From an uncultured Croceitalea sp. (lineage in GTDB: Bacteria; Bacteroidota; Bacteroidia; Flavobacteriales; Flavobacteriaceae), in contig CANLXH010000002.1 in the NCBI GenBank assembly GCA_947495075.1, forward strand, positions 682,001-746,000: 64,000 nt of DNA. The letters run 5' to 3'. Every line of letters starts with the position of its first letter. The first letter of the stretch is position 1. Of this stretch, positions 35,457 to 44,861 are shown one piece after another. A program made the translations under genes and the position numbers. The notes under the pieces are model-generated. The model was given only the letters and a program-made list of their open reading frames with translations, was not told the origin of the DNA and searched no databases.

Positions 35457-37874
35457 ATGAAGAACCCGCTACTCCCCATTTTATTGGTATGCTTTGCAAT
35501 AGGAAGCTGTTTCTCTCAAACTTTTAAGATTACAGGAAAGGTTATTAATACAGATAATGAGTTGTTGCCTTTTGCCAACATTCTTCTCTTAAATGCTACT
35601 GATTCTACTTTTGTAAAAGGCACATCTGCTTCTGAGAATGGCGTCTTTGAACTTACCGATGTTGAACCTGATTTATATCTGCTTCAAGCGAGCTATATTG
35701 GTGCCGGGTCAAAACCTTTAGCTTTAGATGTTCGAAGAGATGTTGCTTTAGGAGCTTTAATTGTGCCGACGGTGAGCGAAAATCTGGATGAGGTTGTGGT
35801 TACGGCGCGTAGACCTACTATCTCCCGAGAGAATGATAGGCTTGTGTTTAATGTTGAAAACACAGTGGTATCTCAAGGCAGCACATGGGATATTCTAAAG
35901 CAAACACCAGGTACAATATTGAATGGTGAAAAACTCATAATCAAAGGAGAACCAGCTAGGGTATATTTAAATAACAGGAAAATTCAGTTGAGCTCTCAAG
36001 AAGTTAAAGAATTACTAGAAGGCTTGTCAGGGGTTAACATAAATTCAATTGAAGTAATTTCAAACCCACCTGCTGAATATGATGCCCAGGGAGGTCCAAT
36101 TTTAAATATTATAACCAATAAAAGTATTGTCCCTGGATACAAAGGCAGCGTAAATGGGTCTTATACTCAAGCTGTATTTCCAAAATATAGCCTTGGTACG
36201 AGCCATTACTATAAAACAGATAAGCTCAATCTTTTTGCAAACTATTCGATAAACCCAAAAAAGGAATTGCGGAAGACAGCAAAAGAAATAAACTTTATTG
36301 ATGATACAAATACAATTTTTTCAGTGTGGGATACCAATAATGAGGAGATTAAAAGAGCAACGACACATAATGGAACGTTTATTTTAGATTACGATTTTGA
36401 TGATAAAAACAGTTTAAATTTTACCTCTAATATTTCTTTTAATCCAAATCAAGATTGGCAAAGTAAATTAGATACGCAAATAAGAAATTCTGGAAATCAA
36501 ATCGACTCTACTTTTGTTACAGACAATATTGCGGAGGCAGACAATATAAATTTAGCCTTTGACCTTTCTTATATTAAGAAATTAAATAAAGAAGGAGCTC
36601 AACTATCGTTCAATAGTCATTTTACAAACTATGACGAACAGTTTGCGCAACGTATAGATTCTCGTTATTTTGATAATAATCAGAATTTTATAAGAGATTT
36701 TGGATTTTCAACCACTTCAGACCAAAATATTAAAATTTTTACTGGCCAAGTAGATTATGCCACCCCAATAGGCAGTGCTTCTTTCGAATCAGGAGTAAAA
36801 TTCTCTTCGATTAATTCTGAAAATGAAATTAACTTTTTTAATTTTTTAGGAAGCAGCGATACTGTTGATGCTTCCTTATCTGACGATTTTTTGTATGATG
36901 AAAAGGTATATGCAGGATATTTAAGTTTTGTAAAAAACTGGGAAAAATGGTCTATGAAAGCAGGGTTAAGAGGAGAATTAACTGATGCTAGAGGTGTTTC
37001 ATTAACGCTCAACCAAACTAATAAGCAAGATTTTTTTGAAGCTTTTCCTTCCTTGTATGTACTATACACTGCTTCTGAAAAACATAGTTTTGCCTTTGAC
37101 TACGGAAGAAAAGTGGATAGGCCAAGGTACAATGATTTAAATCCATTTCGAAATTTTATAAATGAGAATGATTTTGAACAGGGAAATCAAGGACTTATTC
37201 CCAGCTTTTCAAATAACTTAAATTTTAATTATACCTATAACAGTGAATTTTTTGTGGACTTGTATTACAGAGATAATGGAAGAATAATAGGGGATTATGT
37301 TTTTCAAGACAATACAAGTTTAACGCTGCGGGAGTTAAAACAGAATGCAATTGAGAGTGTTTCTTATGGTCTGGATTTAACTTTTAGCAAGGGAATTTTG
37401 AACCCCTGGTATGTGTATGCATATACATCACTTTTTTATGAAGACAATACCTTTTTGGCAGAAGAAAGTGGGAACCAAGAATTTACCGTTGATGTTGACG
37501 GTATATATGTGTATTTGGCGAATTATTTAACGCTTTCAAAGGATGGTTCATTTTCAGGTGAACTAGCTTTGACCTATTTCTCTAATTTCATATTTGGATC
37601 TTATATTTCTGATGAACAGTTGAATCTTACATTGGGTTTAAGAAAAAGCCTTTGGGATAACAAAGCAATAATATCAATTGCAGCGGAAGATATTTTAGAA
37701 AGATATGTACCCACATATACATCACAATATCTAAATCAAAATAATTTTTATCGAAGAAGGCCAGAAACCCAGTTTATCAGACTTGGTTTCACTTATAATT
37801 TTGGAAACTTTAAACTTCAAGATAATAAGCGTGGTATTGATAAAAAGGAACGCGACCGTTTAGATGAAGAGTAG
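35457..37874 (+). CDS. Outer membrane beta-barrel family protein (TonB-receptor-like)
   Basis: An 805-residue outer-membrane protein. I choose the ATG at 35457 because it gives a good signal peptide (MKNPLLPILLVCF, cleavage near FSQ); the frame opens earlier, at 35313, but that start lies inside lepA. Residues 20-105 form a carboxypeptidase-like regulatory (CNA-B type) domain. A plug-like region follows ('LDEVVVTARRPTIS'), then the barrel from about residue 220. The family (OMP_b-brl_3) resembles TonB-dependent receptors. No SusD-like partner is adjacent and the ligand is unknown. It converges on the 67-residue membrane protein gene. Confidence 0.88.
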   Translation: MKNPLLPILLVCFAIGSCFSQTFKITGKVINTDNELLPFANILLLNATDSTFVKGTSASENGVFELTDVEPDLYLLQASYIGAGSKPLALDVRRDVALGALIVPTVSENLDEVVVTARRPTISRENDRLVFNVENTVVSQGSTWDILKQTPGTILNGEKLIIKGEPARVYLNNRKIQLSSQEVKELLEGLSGVNINSIEVISNPPAEYDAQGGPILNIITNKSIVPGYKGSVNGSYTQAVFPKYSLGTSHYYKTDKLNLFANYSINPKKELRKTAKEINFIDDTNTIFSVWDTNNEEIKRATTHNGTFILDYDFDDKNSLNFTSNISFNPNQDWQSKLDTQIRNSGNQIDSTFVTDNIAEADNINLAFDLSYIKKLNKEGAQLSFNSHFTNYDEQFAQRIDSRYFDNNQNFIRDFGFSTTSDQNIKIFTGQVDYATPIGSASFESGVKFSSINSENEINFFNFLGSSDTVDASLSDDFLYDEKVYAGYLSFVKNWEKWSMKAGLRGELTDARGVSLTLNQTNKQDFFEAFPSLYVLYTASEKHSFAFDYGRKVDRPRYNDLNPFRNFINENDFEQGNQGLIPSFSNNLNFNYTYNSEFFVDLYYRDNGRIIGDYVFQDNTSLTLRELKQNAIESVSYGLDLTFSKGILNPWYVYAYTSLFYEDNTFLAEESGNQEFTVDVDGIYVYLANYLTLSKDGSFSGELALTYFSNFIFGSYISDEQLNLTLGLRKSLWDNKAIISIAAEDILERYVPTYTSQYLNQNNFYRRRPETQFIRLGFTYNFGNFKLQDNKRGIDKKERDRLDEE

Positions 37875-37881
37875 CTCTTAC

Positions 37882-38085
37882 TTAATACCCGCTCATTAAA
37901 ACACCACAAACCCCCAGACTAATCAAAAGGTAGACACCCGTAAGAATAAAAAATATTTTCCCTGCTTTTTTCTTTTGTTTGGCAAATAAGATGAGTCCTA
38001 TAATAAGAAACAATAAGGCGGGACCAAACATCACCAAAAAGATGAGGACAACCAAACCATCTAAATTACCTACTTCTAAAAACAT
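37882..38085 (-). CDS. Small two-helix membrane protein
   Basis: A 67-residue protein with two hydrophobic segments (about 10-34 and 44-64) joined by the basic loop AKQKKKAGK. I do not recognise a family. It is the last gene of the TolB-Lgt-radical SAM group, 34 bases after the radical SAM stop, so it is probably cotranscribed and may be an accessory of that cluster. Confidence 0.7.
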   Translation of the reverse strand: MFLEVGNLDGLVVLIFLVMFGPALLFLIIGLILFAKQKKKAGKIFFILTGVYLLISLGVCGVLMSGY

Positions 38086-38119
38086 ACTTCCAATGTTTAA
38101 TTTAGTTTAAAATTAGCCA

Positions 38120-39514
38120 TCAAAACACCTCTTTTTGTAATTCCTTTAACCGTTCAATTTTATCATCTCGATAAAAAAGATTCATGGTCTCGAATGGAAT
38201 GATTTTATAGTCTTTGTTTACAATATGTACGCATGACTTTTTAATGGCTCGTATATCAAAATTATGCGCATCTATAAATTGCATGATAATAATACGAAAC
38301 AGATTGTCATACCCCAATTCTGGCGCATCGATTTCAGGTAGGCAACACATTATGCTTTTCAGATTTTCCGAGGCTTTCTCAACTGAATTCCCAGTACTAA
38401 ACAAGTCAATCATTTTACCATGAAGTTGTTCGTCTTGCTCATAGATTATGGTATTCTTGCCTTCATTCAATAAATCATCAGGATTTATATAGCGCGTTAA
38501 TGGACTTACTTCATCCCCTAATTTTAATGCATAAGCCATTACCAATGCGTCTGGGTTGCAGGGAACAGGAATAAGATCATCAGCTTCAAAAATGGGAGAT
38601 TGTTCTAATATTTTTCTACGTACTTCAGTTAGGGTAATTCTGTTCTCATCTACTTCAAAATTTTCTAAACGACCAGCAATTTGAGTAGGCTGAAAAGTAA
38701 CGCCACGAATACATTTTTGTTTTAAGGCAAAATCTATGGTTTTTCCCATTTCGTGATCGTTTAAACCCTTCTGTAGAGTAACGACTAGTGTAGTAGACAG
38801 GTTTAGCTTGTTGAGGTTTTCTATAGCTTTCAAGCGTGTATCCGCAAGGTCTGCGCCACGTAGTGCCTGTAAAACCTGATTATCCAAAGAGTCGAACTGT
38901 AGGTAGATTTCAAAATCAGGAGCGTAGGTTGCGAGCCGTTCGGCAAAGGCAAAATCTTTGGCGATTTTGATACCGTTGGTGTTAACCATCAAATGGCGAA
39001 TAGGCAATGTTTTTGCATAATCCATGATTTCAAAAAAATCTGGATGTATGGTAGGTTCTCCACCACTAATTTGCACAACATCTGGTTCATCTTCATTTTT
39101 CACGATAACATCGAGCATCTTTTTGATTTCTTCCAATGTGCGATGCCTACCATAGGTGGGTGATGAGCCTGCATAACAAATGGGGCAAGTAAGATTGCAA
39201 CGGTCCGTAACCTCAACCACGGTTAAACAGGAATGTTGCTCATGGTCAGGGCATAACCCACAATCATACGGGCAGCCGTAATGTGTTTTCGTATTGAAGG
39301 TCTTGGGGTATTCTGAGACCTTGTTATAATTTCGGATATTCTTGTAATATTCAATATCATCAGCAATAAGCACTTTACTTGTCCCATGTTCTTTACAGGT
39401 TTTAAGCATGTATACCTTATCATTCTCAAAGACAATTTTAGCATCAACACGCCTAAGACATTCTGGACAAAGACTTAAAGTAAAATCATAATAGGTGTAA
39501 TTTCTTTCTGGCAT
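38120..39514 (-). CDS. Radical SAM protein, MJ0619/Tes-like
   Basis: A 464-residue enzyme. The radical SAM cluster motif is C-x3-C-x2-C at Cys106, Cys110 and Cys113 in 'VTDRCNLTCPIC'. Upstream lie further cysteines: 'CPEC' at 16-19, Cys40, and 'CPYDCGLC' at 81-88 with Cys96, enough for a zinc or rubredoxin-like site and an extra iron-sulfur cluster. 'ISGGEPTIHP' is the GGE-type SAM-binding motif. This cysteine layout recalls the archaeal MJ0619 family and tetraether lipid synthase (Tes), which act on unactivated C-H bonds of lipids or pterins; this comparison is from memory. Its start overlaps the Lgt-like gene by 29 bases, so the two are tightly coupled. The substrate is unknown; a lipid is a reasonable guess. 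Confidence 0.85.
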   Translation of the reverse strand: MPERNYTYYDFTLSLCPECLRRVDAKIVFENDKVYMLKTCKEHGTSKVLIADDIEYYKNIRNYNKVSEYPKTFNTKTHYGCPYDCGLCPDHEQHSCLTVVEVTDRCNLTCPICYAGSSPTYGRHRTLEEIKKMLDVIVKNEDEPDVVQISGGEPTIHPDFFEIMDYAKTLPIRHLMVNTNGIKIAKDFAFAERLATYAPDFEIYLQFDSLDNQVLQALRGADLADTRLKAIENLNKLNLSTTLVVTLQKGLNDHEMGKTIDFALKQKCIRGVTFQPTQIAGRLENFEVDENRITLTEVRRKILEQSPIFEADDLIPVPCNPDALVMAYALKLGDEVSPLTRYINPDDLLNEGKNTIIYEQDEQLHGKMIDLFSTGNSVEKASENLKSIMCCLPEIDAPELGYDNLFRIIIMQFIDAHNFDIRAIKKSCVHIVNKDYKIIPFETMNLFYRDDKIERLKELQKEVF

Positions 39515-40256
39515 ATTTTACTCCTTGAACAATGGTTTTATAGTAGTATAACCAACAAATTAAGCATAATAGTTGAATGCTGCTCAGGCCAAGAAAGAAA
39601 AAGGTATTGGGTTTGAGAAATTCAAGACAAAACCGGAAACCAAAATAAGCTATCATAAAAATCTTGAAAGAGGTTCCGCTTTCGACGGAATTGGATTTCT
39701 TTTGAAATCCTAGAATCACGATAAAAAGAAAAACCAGAAAAACAATTTCATACAATGCTATAGGATGTCTGCACATGCTATCTCCCAAATCTATTCCTAA
39801 AAAAGAAGAAGTCTCAACACCATAGGTAAATTCTTTTACCCCGGATAAAAAACAACCTATGCGTCCAATGATAATACCCAGAATAATGGGAAGGGTAAAT
39901 AAATCACCTGAAGATTCTTTTTCCCCTATAATTTTTTTAGCAAGTTCGACCCCGAGCAAACCTCCAAAAAGCCCACCCATGATGGTTTTGTTGTTAAGGA
40001 TAGCCAACCATCCTTGTTCAAGGTGTAAAGTCGGATTTTCTAAAAAGGCAATTAGTCTAGAAAATAGTAAAGCTCCAAAAACAGCACCAATAATAATAGA
40101 AAGTCTATTATTAGAGGAAATAGTATCTGAGCTCCTTTTTCGAATAAAAACATAGTGTCTAAATGCAATAAAAAAAGCTAGGTATTCTAGCACAAGATGT
40201 ACATTTATTTTTATTCCGAAGAGAATAGGCTCAAAAGGAAGGTTTAGTCCTGCCAC
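39486..40256 (-). CDS. Prolipoprotein diacylglyceryl transferase-like membrane protein (divergent)
   Basis: A 256-residue membrane protein with about seven hydrophobic segments and recognisable Lgt motifs: 'GRIGCFLSG' at residues 131-139 and 'RHPIALYE' at 163-170. In canonical Lgt the first reads GRxxNFxN-x-E and an HGG motif precedes it. Here the essential Asn is Cys135, and the HGG position reads Met-Gly-Gly at 93-95. It is therefore probably not the housekeeping Lgt but a related transferase with another acceptor or donor. Its start overlaps the TolB-like gene by 13 bases and its end overlaps the radical SAM start by 29. Confidence 0.82.
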   Translation of the reverse strand: MAGLNLPFEPILFGIKINVHLVLEYLAFFIAFRHYVFIRKRSSDTISSNNRLSIIIGAVFGALLFSRLIAFLENPTLHLEQGWLAILNNKTIMGGLFGGLLGVELAKKIIGEKESSGDLFTLPIILGIIIGRIGCFLSGVKEFTYGVETSSFLGIDLGDSMCRHPIALYEIVFLVFLFIVILGFQKKSNSVESGTSFKIFMIAYFGFRFCLEFLKPNTFFFLGLSSIQLLCLICWLYYYKTIVQGVKYARKKLHLL

Positions 40257-41350
40257 TCTGCTATAAAAAGATTGGTGTCTCGTGTTCCGCCATTATTTCT
40301 ATTGCTAGAAAAAGCCAAATATTTACCATTGTTTGAAAAAACTGGAAAGGCATCAAAGGTTTCTCCATAAGTTACACGCTCTAGATTTTTACCATCAATG
40401 TCAATAAAATAGAGATTGAAAGGAAAACCCTTCTCTACCTCAAAATTACTTGAGAATAATATTTTTTCTCCTGAAGGATGAAAAAAAGGACTCCAATTTG
40501 CGTTGCCTAAAAATGTCAATTGCTCTAAGTCTGAGCCGTCTGCGTTACAAATAAAAAGCTCCATATCGGTTGGCTCTACTAAGCCTTCTGCTAATAAATC
40601 TTTGTATTTTTTAATCTCCTCGGGAGTTTCTGGGCGCGAGGCTCTAAATATTAGTTTTGTACCATCTGGAGAGAAAAAAGCACCGCCATCATAGCCTAGC
40701 TCGTCAGTAATTTGTTTCACGTTAGAGCCATCTAAGTTCATAGTGTACAGTTCTAAATCTCCGCTTCTGTCAGAAGTAAATACAATTTTATCGCCTTTAG
40801 GCGAAACAGTAGCTTCCGCATCGTATCCCTTCTCATTTGTTAGTTGCACAGTAATATTTCCTTCTAAGTCGACTACGAAAATGTCAAAAGAATCATACAC
40901 TGGCCATACGTAAGCACCGTTTTTTCGTAGAGGTACTTCTGGGCATTCCTTATCTACTAAATGCGTTGAACCGTATACATAGTGTTTATTATCTGGCAAA
41001 AAGTAAGCACAAGTGGTACGCCCAAAACCACTACTTATCATAGGGGGTTTATTGTCTTTAAAACTTTCTTCAATATTCATTAAAAACATTTAATCACATT
41101 CCATACCCCATGCGGTGTTATTAGATTGAAAAATCATTTGTTTGTCGTCCCAACTCCAGTAAGCTTCTGCATTGTCCCCGCCAAAAGTGATTTGGCGAAT
41201 GCTTTTAAAGTGTTTCTCTTCAGGATAGATTAAAGTATCGCCCCCAGCCATTAAGGAAGTAGTTTTCTCTTTTTTAACAGGTTGTTCTTTATGCTCTGTT
41301 CTACAGCTTGCTGCTAGAAATAGAAGAACCAAAACAAATAGAATTCTCAT
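40244..41350 (-). pseudogene. TolB-like PD40 lipoprotein split by an in-frame stop
   Basis: Two open stretches lie in the same frame on the minus strand: 86 codons (41350-41093), a TAA at 41090-41092, then 281 codons (41089-40247) and a stop. The first has a lipoprotein signal ('FLAASC', lipobox Cys near residue 16) and the start of a beta propeller ('IRQITFGGDNAEAYW'). The second continues the propeller with PD40 repeats such as 'SPKGDKIVFTSDRSGDLELY'. The break reads CD-stop-MFLMN; from memory of family members the residue there is Gln, so a CAA to TAA change is the simplest explanation. The second part begins with ATG right after the stop and could be made by reinitiation, but would lack a signal peptide. 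It heads the cluster with the Lgt-like and radical SAM genes. Confidence 0.75.
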
Positions 41351-41358
41351 TCGATATG

Positions 41359-41366
41359 TATTTTTG
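41359..41366 (+). promoter_or_regulatory. Putative -7 box for the M28 peptidase gene
   Basis: TATTTTTG fits TAnnTTTG and lies 16 bases before the ATG at 41383. Any -33 element must lie inside the divergent TolB-like gene; no clear TTG was found. Confidence 0.45.
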
Positions 41367-41382
41367 AGTAAAAATAACTGCT

Positions 41383-42609
41383 ATGTGGGGTAAATTATCA
41401 TTTCTATTTATAATTTTTGCTGTTTTTACATCTTGCACAGATGTTGAATCAAAAAAAGTCACCTTAAAAGAAGACATTGCTTTTTTGGCTAGTGACAGTT
41501 TAGCAGGGCGGGAAACAGACACTCCACAAGAATTACAAGCTGCGAATTATTTGAAAAAACGGATGGAAGATATAGGATTGCTGCCTAAAGGAAATGTAGG
41601 CACTTTTTTCCAAACCTTTACTTTTAAACCTAAGACAAATCCACATGAAAAAGTACAATTTGTATCTGGAGATAGTACTATAACAGGAACAAACATTATA
41701 GGGTATTTAAACAACAAAGCAGATAAAACAGTGATTATTGGCGCGCACTATGACCATTTGGGAATGGGTGGAGAAGGTTCGCTCTACGTGGAAGATGAGG
41801 CTATCCATAATGGTGCGGATGATAATGCTAGTGGGGTTGGGGTTATGCTAAAACTAGCAGAAAAACTCAAGGATACTTTAGTTGGTAGCAATTATCTTTT
41901 TATTGCTTTTTCGGGTGAAGAAATGGGACTATTAGGCAGCAACTATTTTTGTAAAAACCCTACAATAGAATTAGAAAAATCTAATTATATGATTAATATG
42001 GATATGGTTGGTAGACTGCGAGAAGACAAAACGCTATCCATTAGTGGGACGGGCACTACGCCTATTTGGAAGCAAGTGCTTAATGCTAATAATCCAGGAT
42101 TTAAATTGGTATTAAGTGAGTCTGGAGTTGGTCCTAGCGATCATACTTCATTCTATTTACAAGACATACCAGTATTGCATTTCTTTACAGGTCAACATGA
42201 AGATTATCATAAGCCATCCGACGATTTTGAAAAACTGAACTGCAAAGGAATGGAGATGATAAGTGATTATATTATTAATGTTATTGGAGATTTAGATGGT
42301 TCGGATAAACTTACATTTAGAAAAACCAAGAATGAAAGTGAAGAGGTTCCACGTTTTAAAGTTGGGTTAGGCGTAATGCCAGATTATCTTTTTGATGGAA
42401 AAGGAATGCGGATTGATGGAGTTACCGAAAATAGACCCGCTTCAGTTGCCGGACTCTTAAAAGGGGATATCGTTGTGAAATTAGGAGATAGCACGGTCAC
42501 AGATATGATGAGTTATATGAGAGCACTTTCTGTTTTTGAAGAAGGTAGCACTGCAAAAATTGTTATAGATCGCAAAGGTGAAAAGATAGAAACTGAGGTG
42601 AAATTCTAA
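41383..42609 (+). CDS. M28 family zinc peptidase with C-terminal PDZ domain, lipoprotein
   Basis: A 408-residue lipoprotein (signal ends FTSC, Cys near residue 18). The M28 metal site is visible in order: 'GAHYDHLG', 'HNGADDNASGVG', catalytic 'FSGEEMGLLG', 'NMDMVGR' and a late 'SDHTSFY'. The last 90 residues are a PDZ domain ('VTENRPASVAGLLKGDIVV'). It probably acts as an aminopeptidase anchored in the envelope. It is divergent from the TolB-like gene with only 32 bases between the starts, so their promoters overlap coding sequence. Confidence 0.92.
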   Translation: MWGKLSFLFIIFAVFTSCTDVESKKVTLKEDIAFLASDSLAGRETDTPQELQAANYLKKRMEDIGLLPKGNVGTFFQTFTFKPKTNPHEKVQFVSGDSTITGTNIIGYLNNKADKTVIIGAHYDHLGMGGEGSLYVEDEAIHNGADDNASGVGVMLKLAEKLKDTLVGSNYLFIAFSGEEMGLLGSNYFCKNPTIELEKSNYMINMDMVGRLREDKTLSISGTGTTPIWKQVLNANNPGFKLVLSESGVGPSDHTSFYLQDIPVLHFFTGQHEDYHKPSDDFEKLNCKGMEMISDYIINVIGDLDGSDKLTFRKTKNESEEVPRFKVGLGVMPDYLFDGKGMRIDGVTENRPASVAGLLKGDIVVKLGDSTVTDMMSYMRALSVFEEGSTAKIVIDRKGEKIETEVKF

Positions 42610-42616
42610 ATTTTCG

Positions 42617-42624
42617 TATTTTTG
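42617..42624 (+). promoter_or_regulatory. Putative -7 box for dusB
   Basis: TATTTTTG lies 26 bases before the dusB ATG, just after the M28 stop. No good -33 TTG was seen. Confidence 0.45.
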
Positions 42625-42650
42625 CAACCCTTTAAAAATCAAGATATAAA

Positions 42651-43643
42651 ATGCCAAAAATAGGCGACATACAACTCCCAGAATTTCCATTGCTCCTAGC
42701 GCCAATGGAAGATGTTAGTGATCCTCCATTTAGAGCGTTATGTAAAGAACAAGGAGCAGATGTGGTTTATACCGAATTTATTTCTTCAGAAGGCTTAATT
42801 CGGGATGCTGCCAAAAGCGTCATGAAGCTGGATATTTATGAAAAGGAACGTCCCGTAGGCATTCAAATTTTTGGAGCTAACCTAGATTCTATGTTACAAT
42901 CTGTGGAGATTGTAGAGAAGTCCGGACCAGATATTATTGATATCAATTTTGGATGTCCTGTAAAAAAAGTAGTCTCTAAAGGTGCTGGCGCGGGTATTTT
43001 AAAAGATGTTGATTTAATGGTTTCGCTAACCAAAGCGATGGTCGAGCACACCAAACTTCCTGTAACCGTTAAGACGCGGTTGGGTTGGGATGAGAATTCC
43101 ATTAAGATTGTTGAGGTGGCAGAGCGTCTCCAAGATGTGGGTTGCAAAGCAATTGCAATTCATGGCCGTACACGAGCTCAGATGTATAAAGGCTACGCCG
43201 ACTGGAAACCCATAGCTGAAGTAAAGAACAATCAAAGAATGCATATTCCAGTGTTTGGTAATGGCGATGTAAACACGCCAGAAGCAGCTATGAAAATGCG
43301 AGACGAATATGGTTTAGATGGTGCTATGATAGGTAGAGCTAGCATTGGTTATCCATGGTTTTTTAGAGAAGTAAAACACTACTTTGAAACAGGGACTCAT
43401 TTGTCACCGCCAACTATGATAGAGCGGATAGAAGCAGCTCGTAGACATTTACAAATGTCTATAGATTGGAAAGGAGAGAAGCTCGGTGTTTTTGAAACTC
43501 GCAGACATTATACCAATTACTTTAAAGGCATTCCAAATTTTAAAGAATATCGTATGAAAATGGTAACTAGCGATGAATCTAACGATGTTTTTGCAACTTT
43601 TGATGAAGTGTTAGAAAAGTTTGGAGATTATCAGTTTGCTTAA
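42651..43643 (+). CDS. dusB: tRNA-dihydrouridine synthase
   Basis: A 330-residue FMN-dependent enzyme that reduces specific uridines of tRNA to dihydrouridine. The TIM-barrel start 'LLAPMEDVSDPPFR', the catalytic Cys in 'NFGCPVKKVVSKGAGAG', the FMN-binding 'VTVKTRLGWDE', 'IHGRTRAQMYKG' and 'NGDV' are all present in order. The length and the N-terminal order fit the DusB group. It is convergent with the lolE-like gene. Confidence 0.93.
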   Translation: MPKIGDIQLPEFPLLLAPMEDVSDPPFRALCKEQGADVVYTEFISSEGLIRDAAKSVMKLDIYEKERPVGIQIFGANLDSMLQSVEIVEKSGPDIIDINFGCPVKKVVSKGAGAGILKDVDLMVSLTKAMVEHTKLPVTVKTRLGWDENSIKIVEVAERLQDVGCKAIAIHGRTRAQMYKGYADWKPIAEVKNNQRMHIPVFGNGDVNTPEAAMKMRDEYGLDGAMIGRASIGYPWFFREVKHYFETGTHLSPPTMIERIEAARRHLQMSIDWKGEKLGVFETRRHYTNYFKGIPNFKEYRMKMVTSDESNDVFATFDEVLEKFGDYQFA

Positions 43644-43649
43644 ATACTA

Positions 43650-44858
43650 CTACTGAGTTATTAGTTTTTTAGTAATTCTACTACTAGCAATTTTTGATGA
43701 AATTAAACCTAAGACTAGAATAGTAGCTAGAACAACCAATACGTTCATAAAATCATATTCTACAGGATAAGCTAATGATGGCGTTATTTTTAGCCACTCA
43801 AATGCAAGTTGAGAACCAATTAATGCGGAGCCAATTAAAACCCCGATTAAACCTCCTGAAGCTGTCACTAGAATACCTTGTACAAAGTAGATTTTTCGTA
43901 ACTCTTTTATAGTTGTACCAAGAGCAAATAGCGTTTTTGAGTTCTGTTGCTTATCTAAAATCATCATGATAATGGCACCTACAACATTAAACAATGCGAT
44001 TATTAAGACTAAAGTAAAAATCAAATACGTAGCAAGATTTTCAGTATTAAGCATTTTATAAAGTGTGCCGTTTAGTTCACGACGGCTAAGAACTATAACT
44101 TTGTCTCCCAAAGTGTTTTTTATGTTTGAACGAACTTCTTCTAAAGGAATAGTAGTATCCAATTTAAAATTAACGGCAGAGACTTTGGTGCTATCCTTTT
44201 CTAAAAGTTCTTGCACTAAATGCAACTGAGTAATCACATATTTTTTATCCAAACCTTCTTCAATAGCATAAACACCGCTTACAACAAGTGGTAAATCATT
44301 ATAAAATTTTGTGTTTAGTGATTGTGGAGAAAAAGAGCCTTCTCCGGGTTTTGGCGCAAGCACTTGCATAGGTGTTCTATAATTATTCATAGGAACTCCA
44401 AGGGAGTTGTAAATGCCAATTCCCATAATACCATTATACTCCGTTATACCCCAATTTCCAAAGTATAGAGTGCTATCAATACTGGTTACAGAACGGTAAT
44501 TTTCATCAACCCCTTTTATATATGCGAAATCACCTTTTTCACGAAAGGTGAGATAGACCCTATCTTCTATTTCTTTTGAATAATTTGCTACCCCATTTAT
44601 CTCGGATAAGACTTTTTCGTCTTCTTCTGAAATGGAGAAAAACTTTCCAGTAGCAGGTATTGCTTTTAAATCTGGATCAAAAGTGTTTGTAAATTGTAGA
44701 CTGAAGGTTTTTAATCCTGCAAAGGCGGAAAGTACTATAAACAATGCTGCAGAGCCTATAACAATGACTAAGAAAGTAATAAAATTGATAATATTCACCG
44801 CATTTTGGCTGCTTTTGGAACGCAAATACCGCTTAGCGATGTATAATGGAAAGTTCAA
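43650..44858 (-). CDS. ABC transporter permease, FtsX/LolE-like
   Basis: A 402-residue inner-membrane permease. One membrane segment near residues 20-45 is followed by a large periplasmic domain (about 50-260) and three C-terminal membrane segments, the MacB/LolC/LolE layout. The N-terminal 'AKRYLRSKSSQNAVNII' is typical of the LolC/LolE group that moves lipoproteins to the outer membrane. It starts 3 bases after the rbfA stop, so it is cotranscribed with rbfA. No ABC ATPase is adjacent; the only one in the window, at 58325, is of another type. Confidence 0.87.
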   Translation of the reverse strand: MNFPLYIAKRYLRSKSSQNAVNIINFITFLVIVIGSAALFIVLSAFAGLKTFSLQFTNTFDPDLKAIPATGKFFSISEEDEKVLSEINGVANYSKEIEDRVYLTFREKGDFAYIKGVDENYRSVTSIDSTLYFGNWGITEYNGIMGIGIYNSLGVPMNNYRTPMQVLAPKPGEGSFSPQSLNTKFYNDLPLVVSGVYAIEEGLDKKYVITQLHLVQELLEKDSTKVSAVNFKLDTTIPLEEVRSNIKNTLGDKVIVLSRRELNGTLYKMLNTENLATYLIFTLVLIIALFNVVGAIIMMILDKQQNSKTLFALGTTIKELRKIYFVQGILVTASGGLIGVLIGSALIGSQLAFEWLKITPSLAYPVEYDFMNVLVVLATILVLGLISSKIASSRITKKLITQ

Positions 44859-44861
44859 TAC

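Noticed and set aside
41090-41092. Recoding of the TAA as a special amino acid
   Set aside because: TAA is not a known recoding codon for selenocysteine or pyrrolysine in bacteria; a point mutation or sequencing error is simpler.
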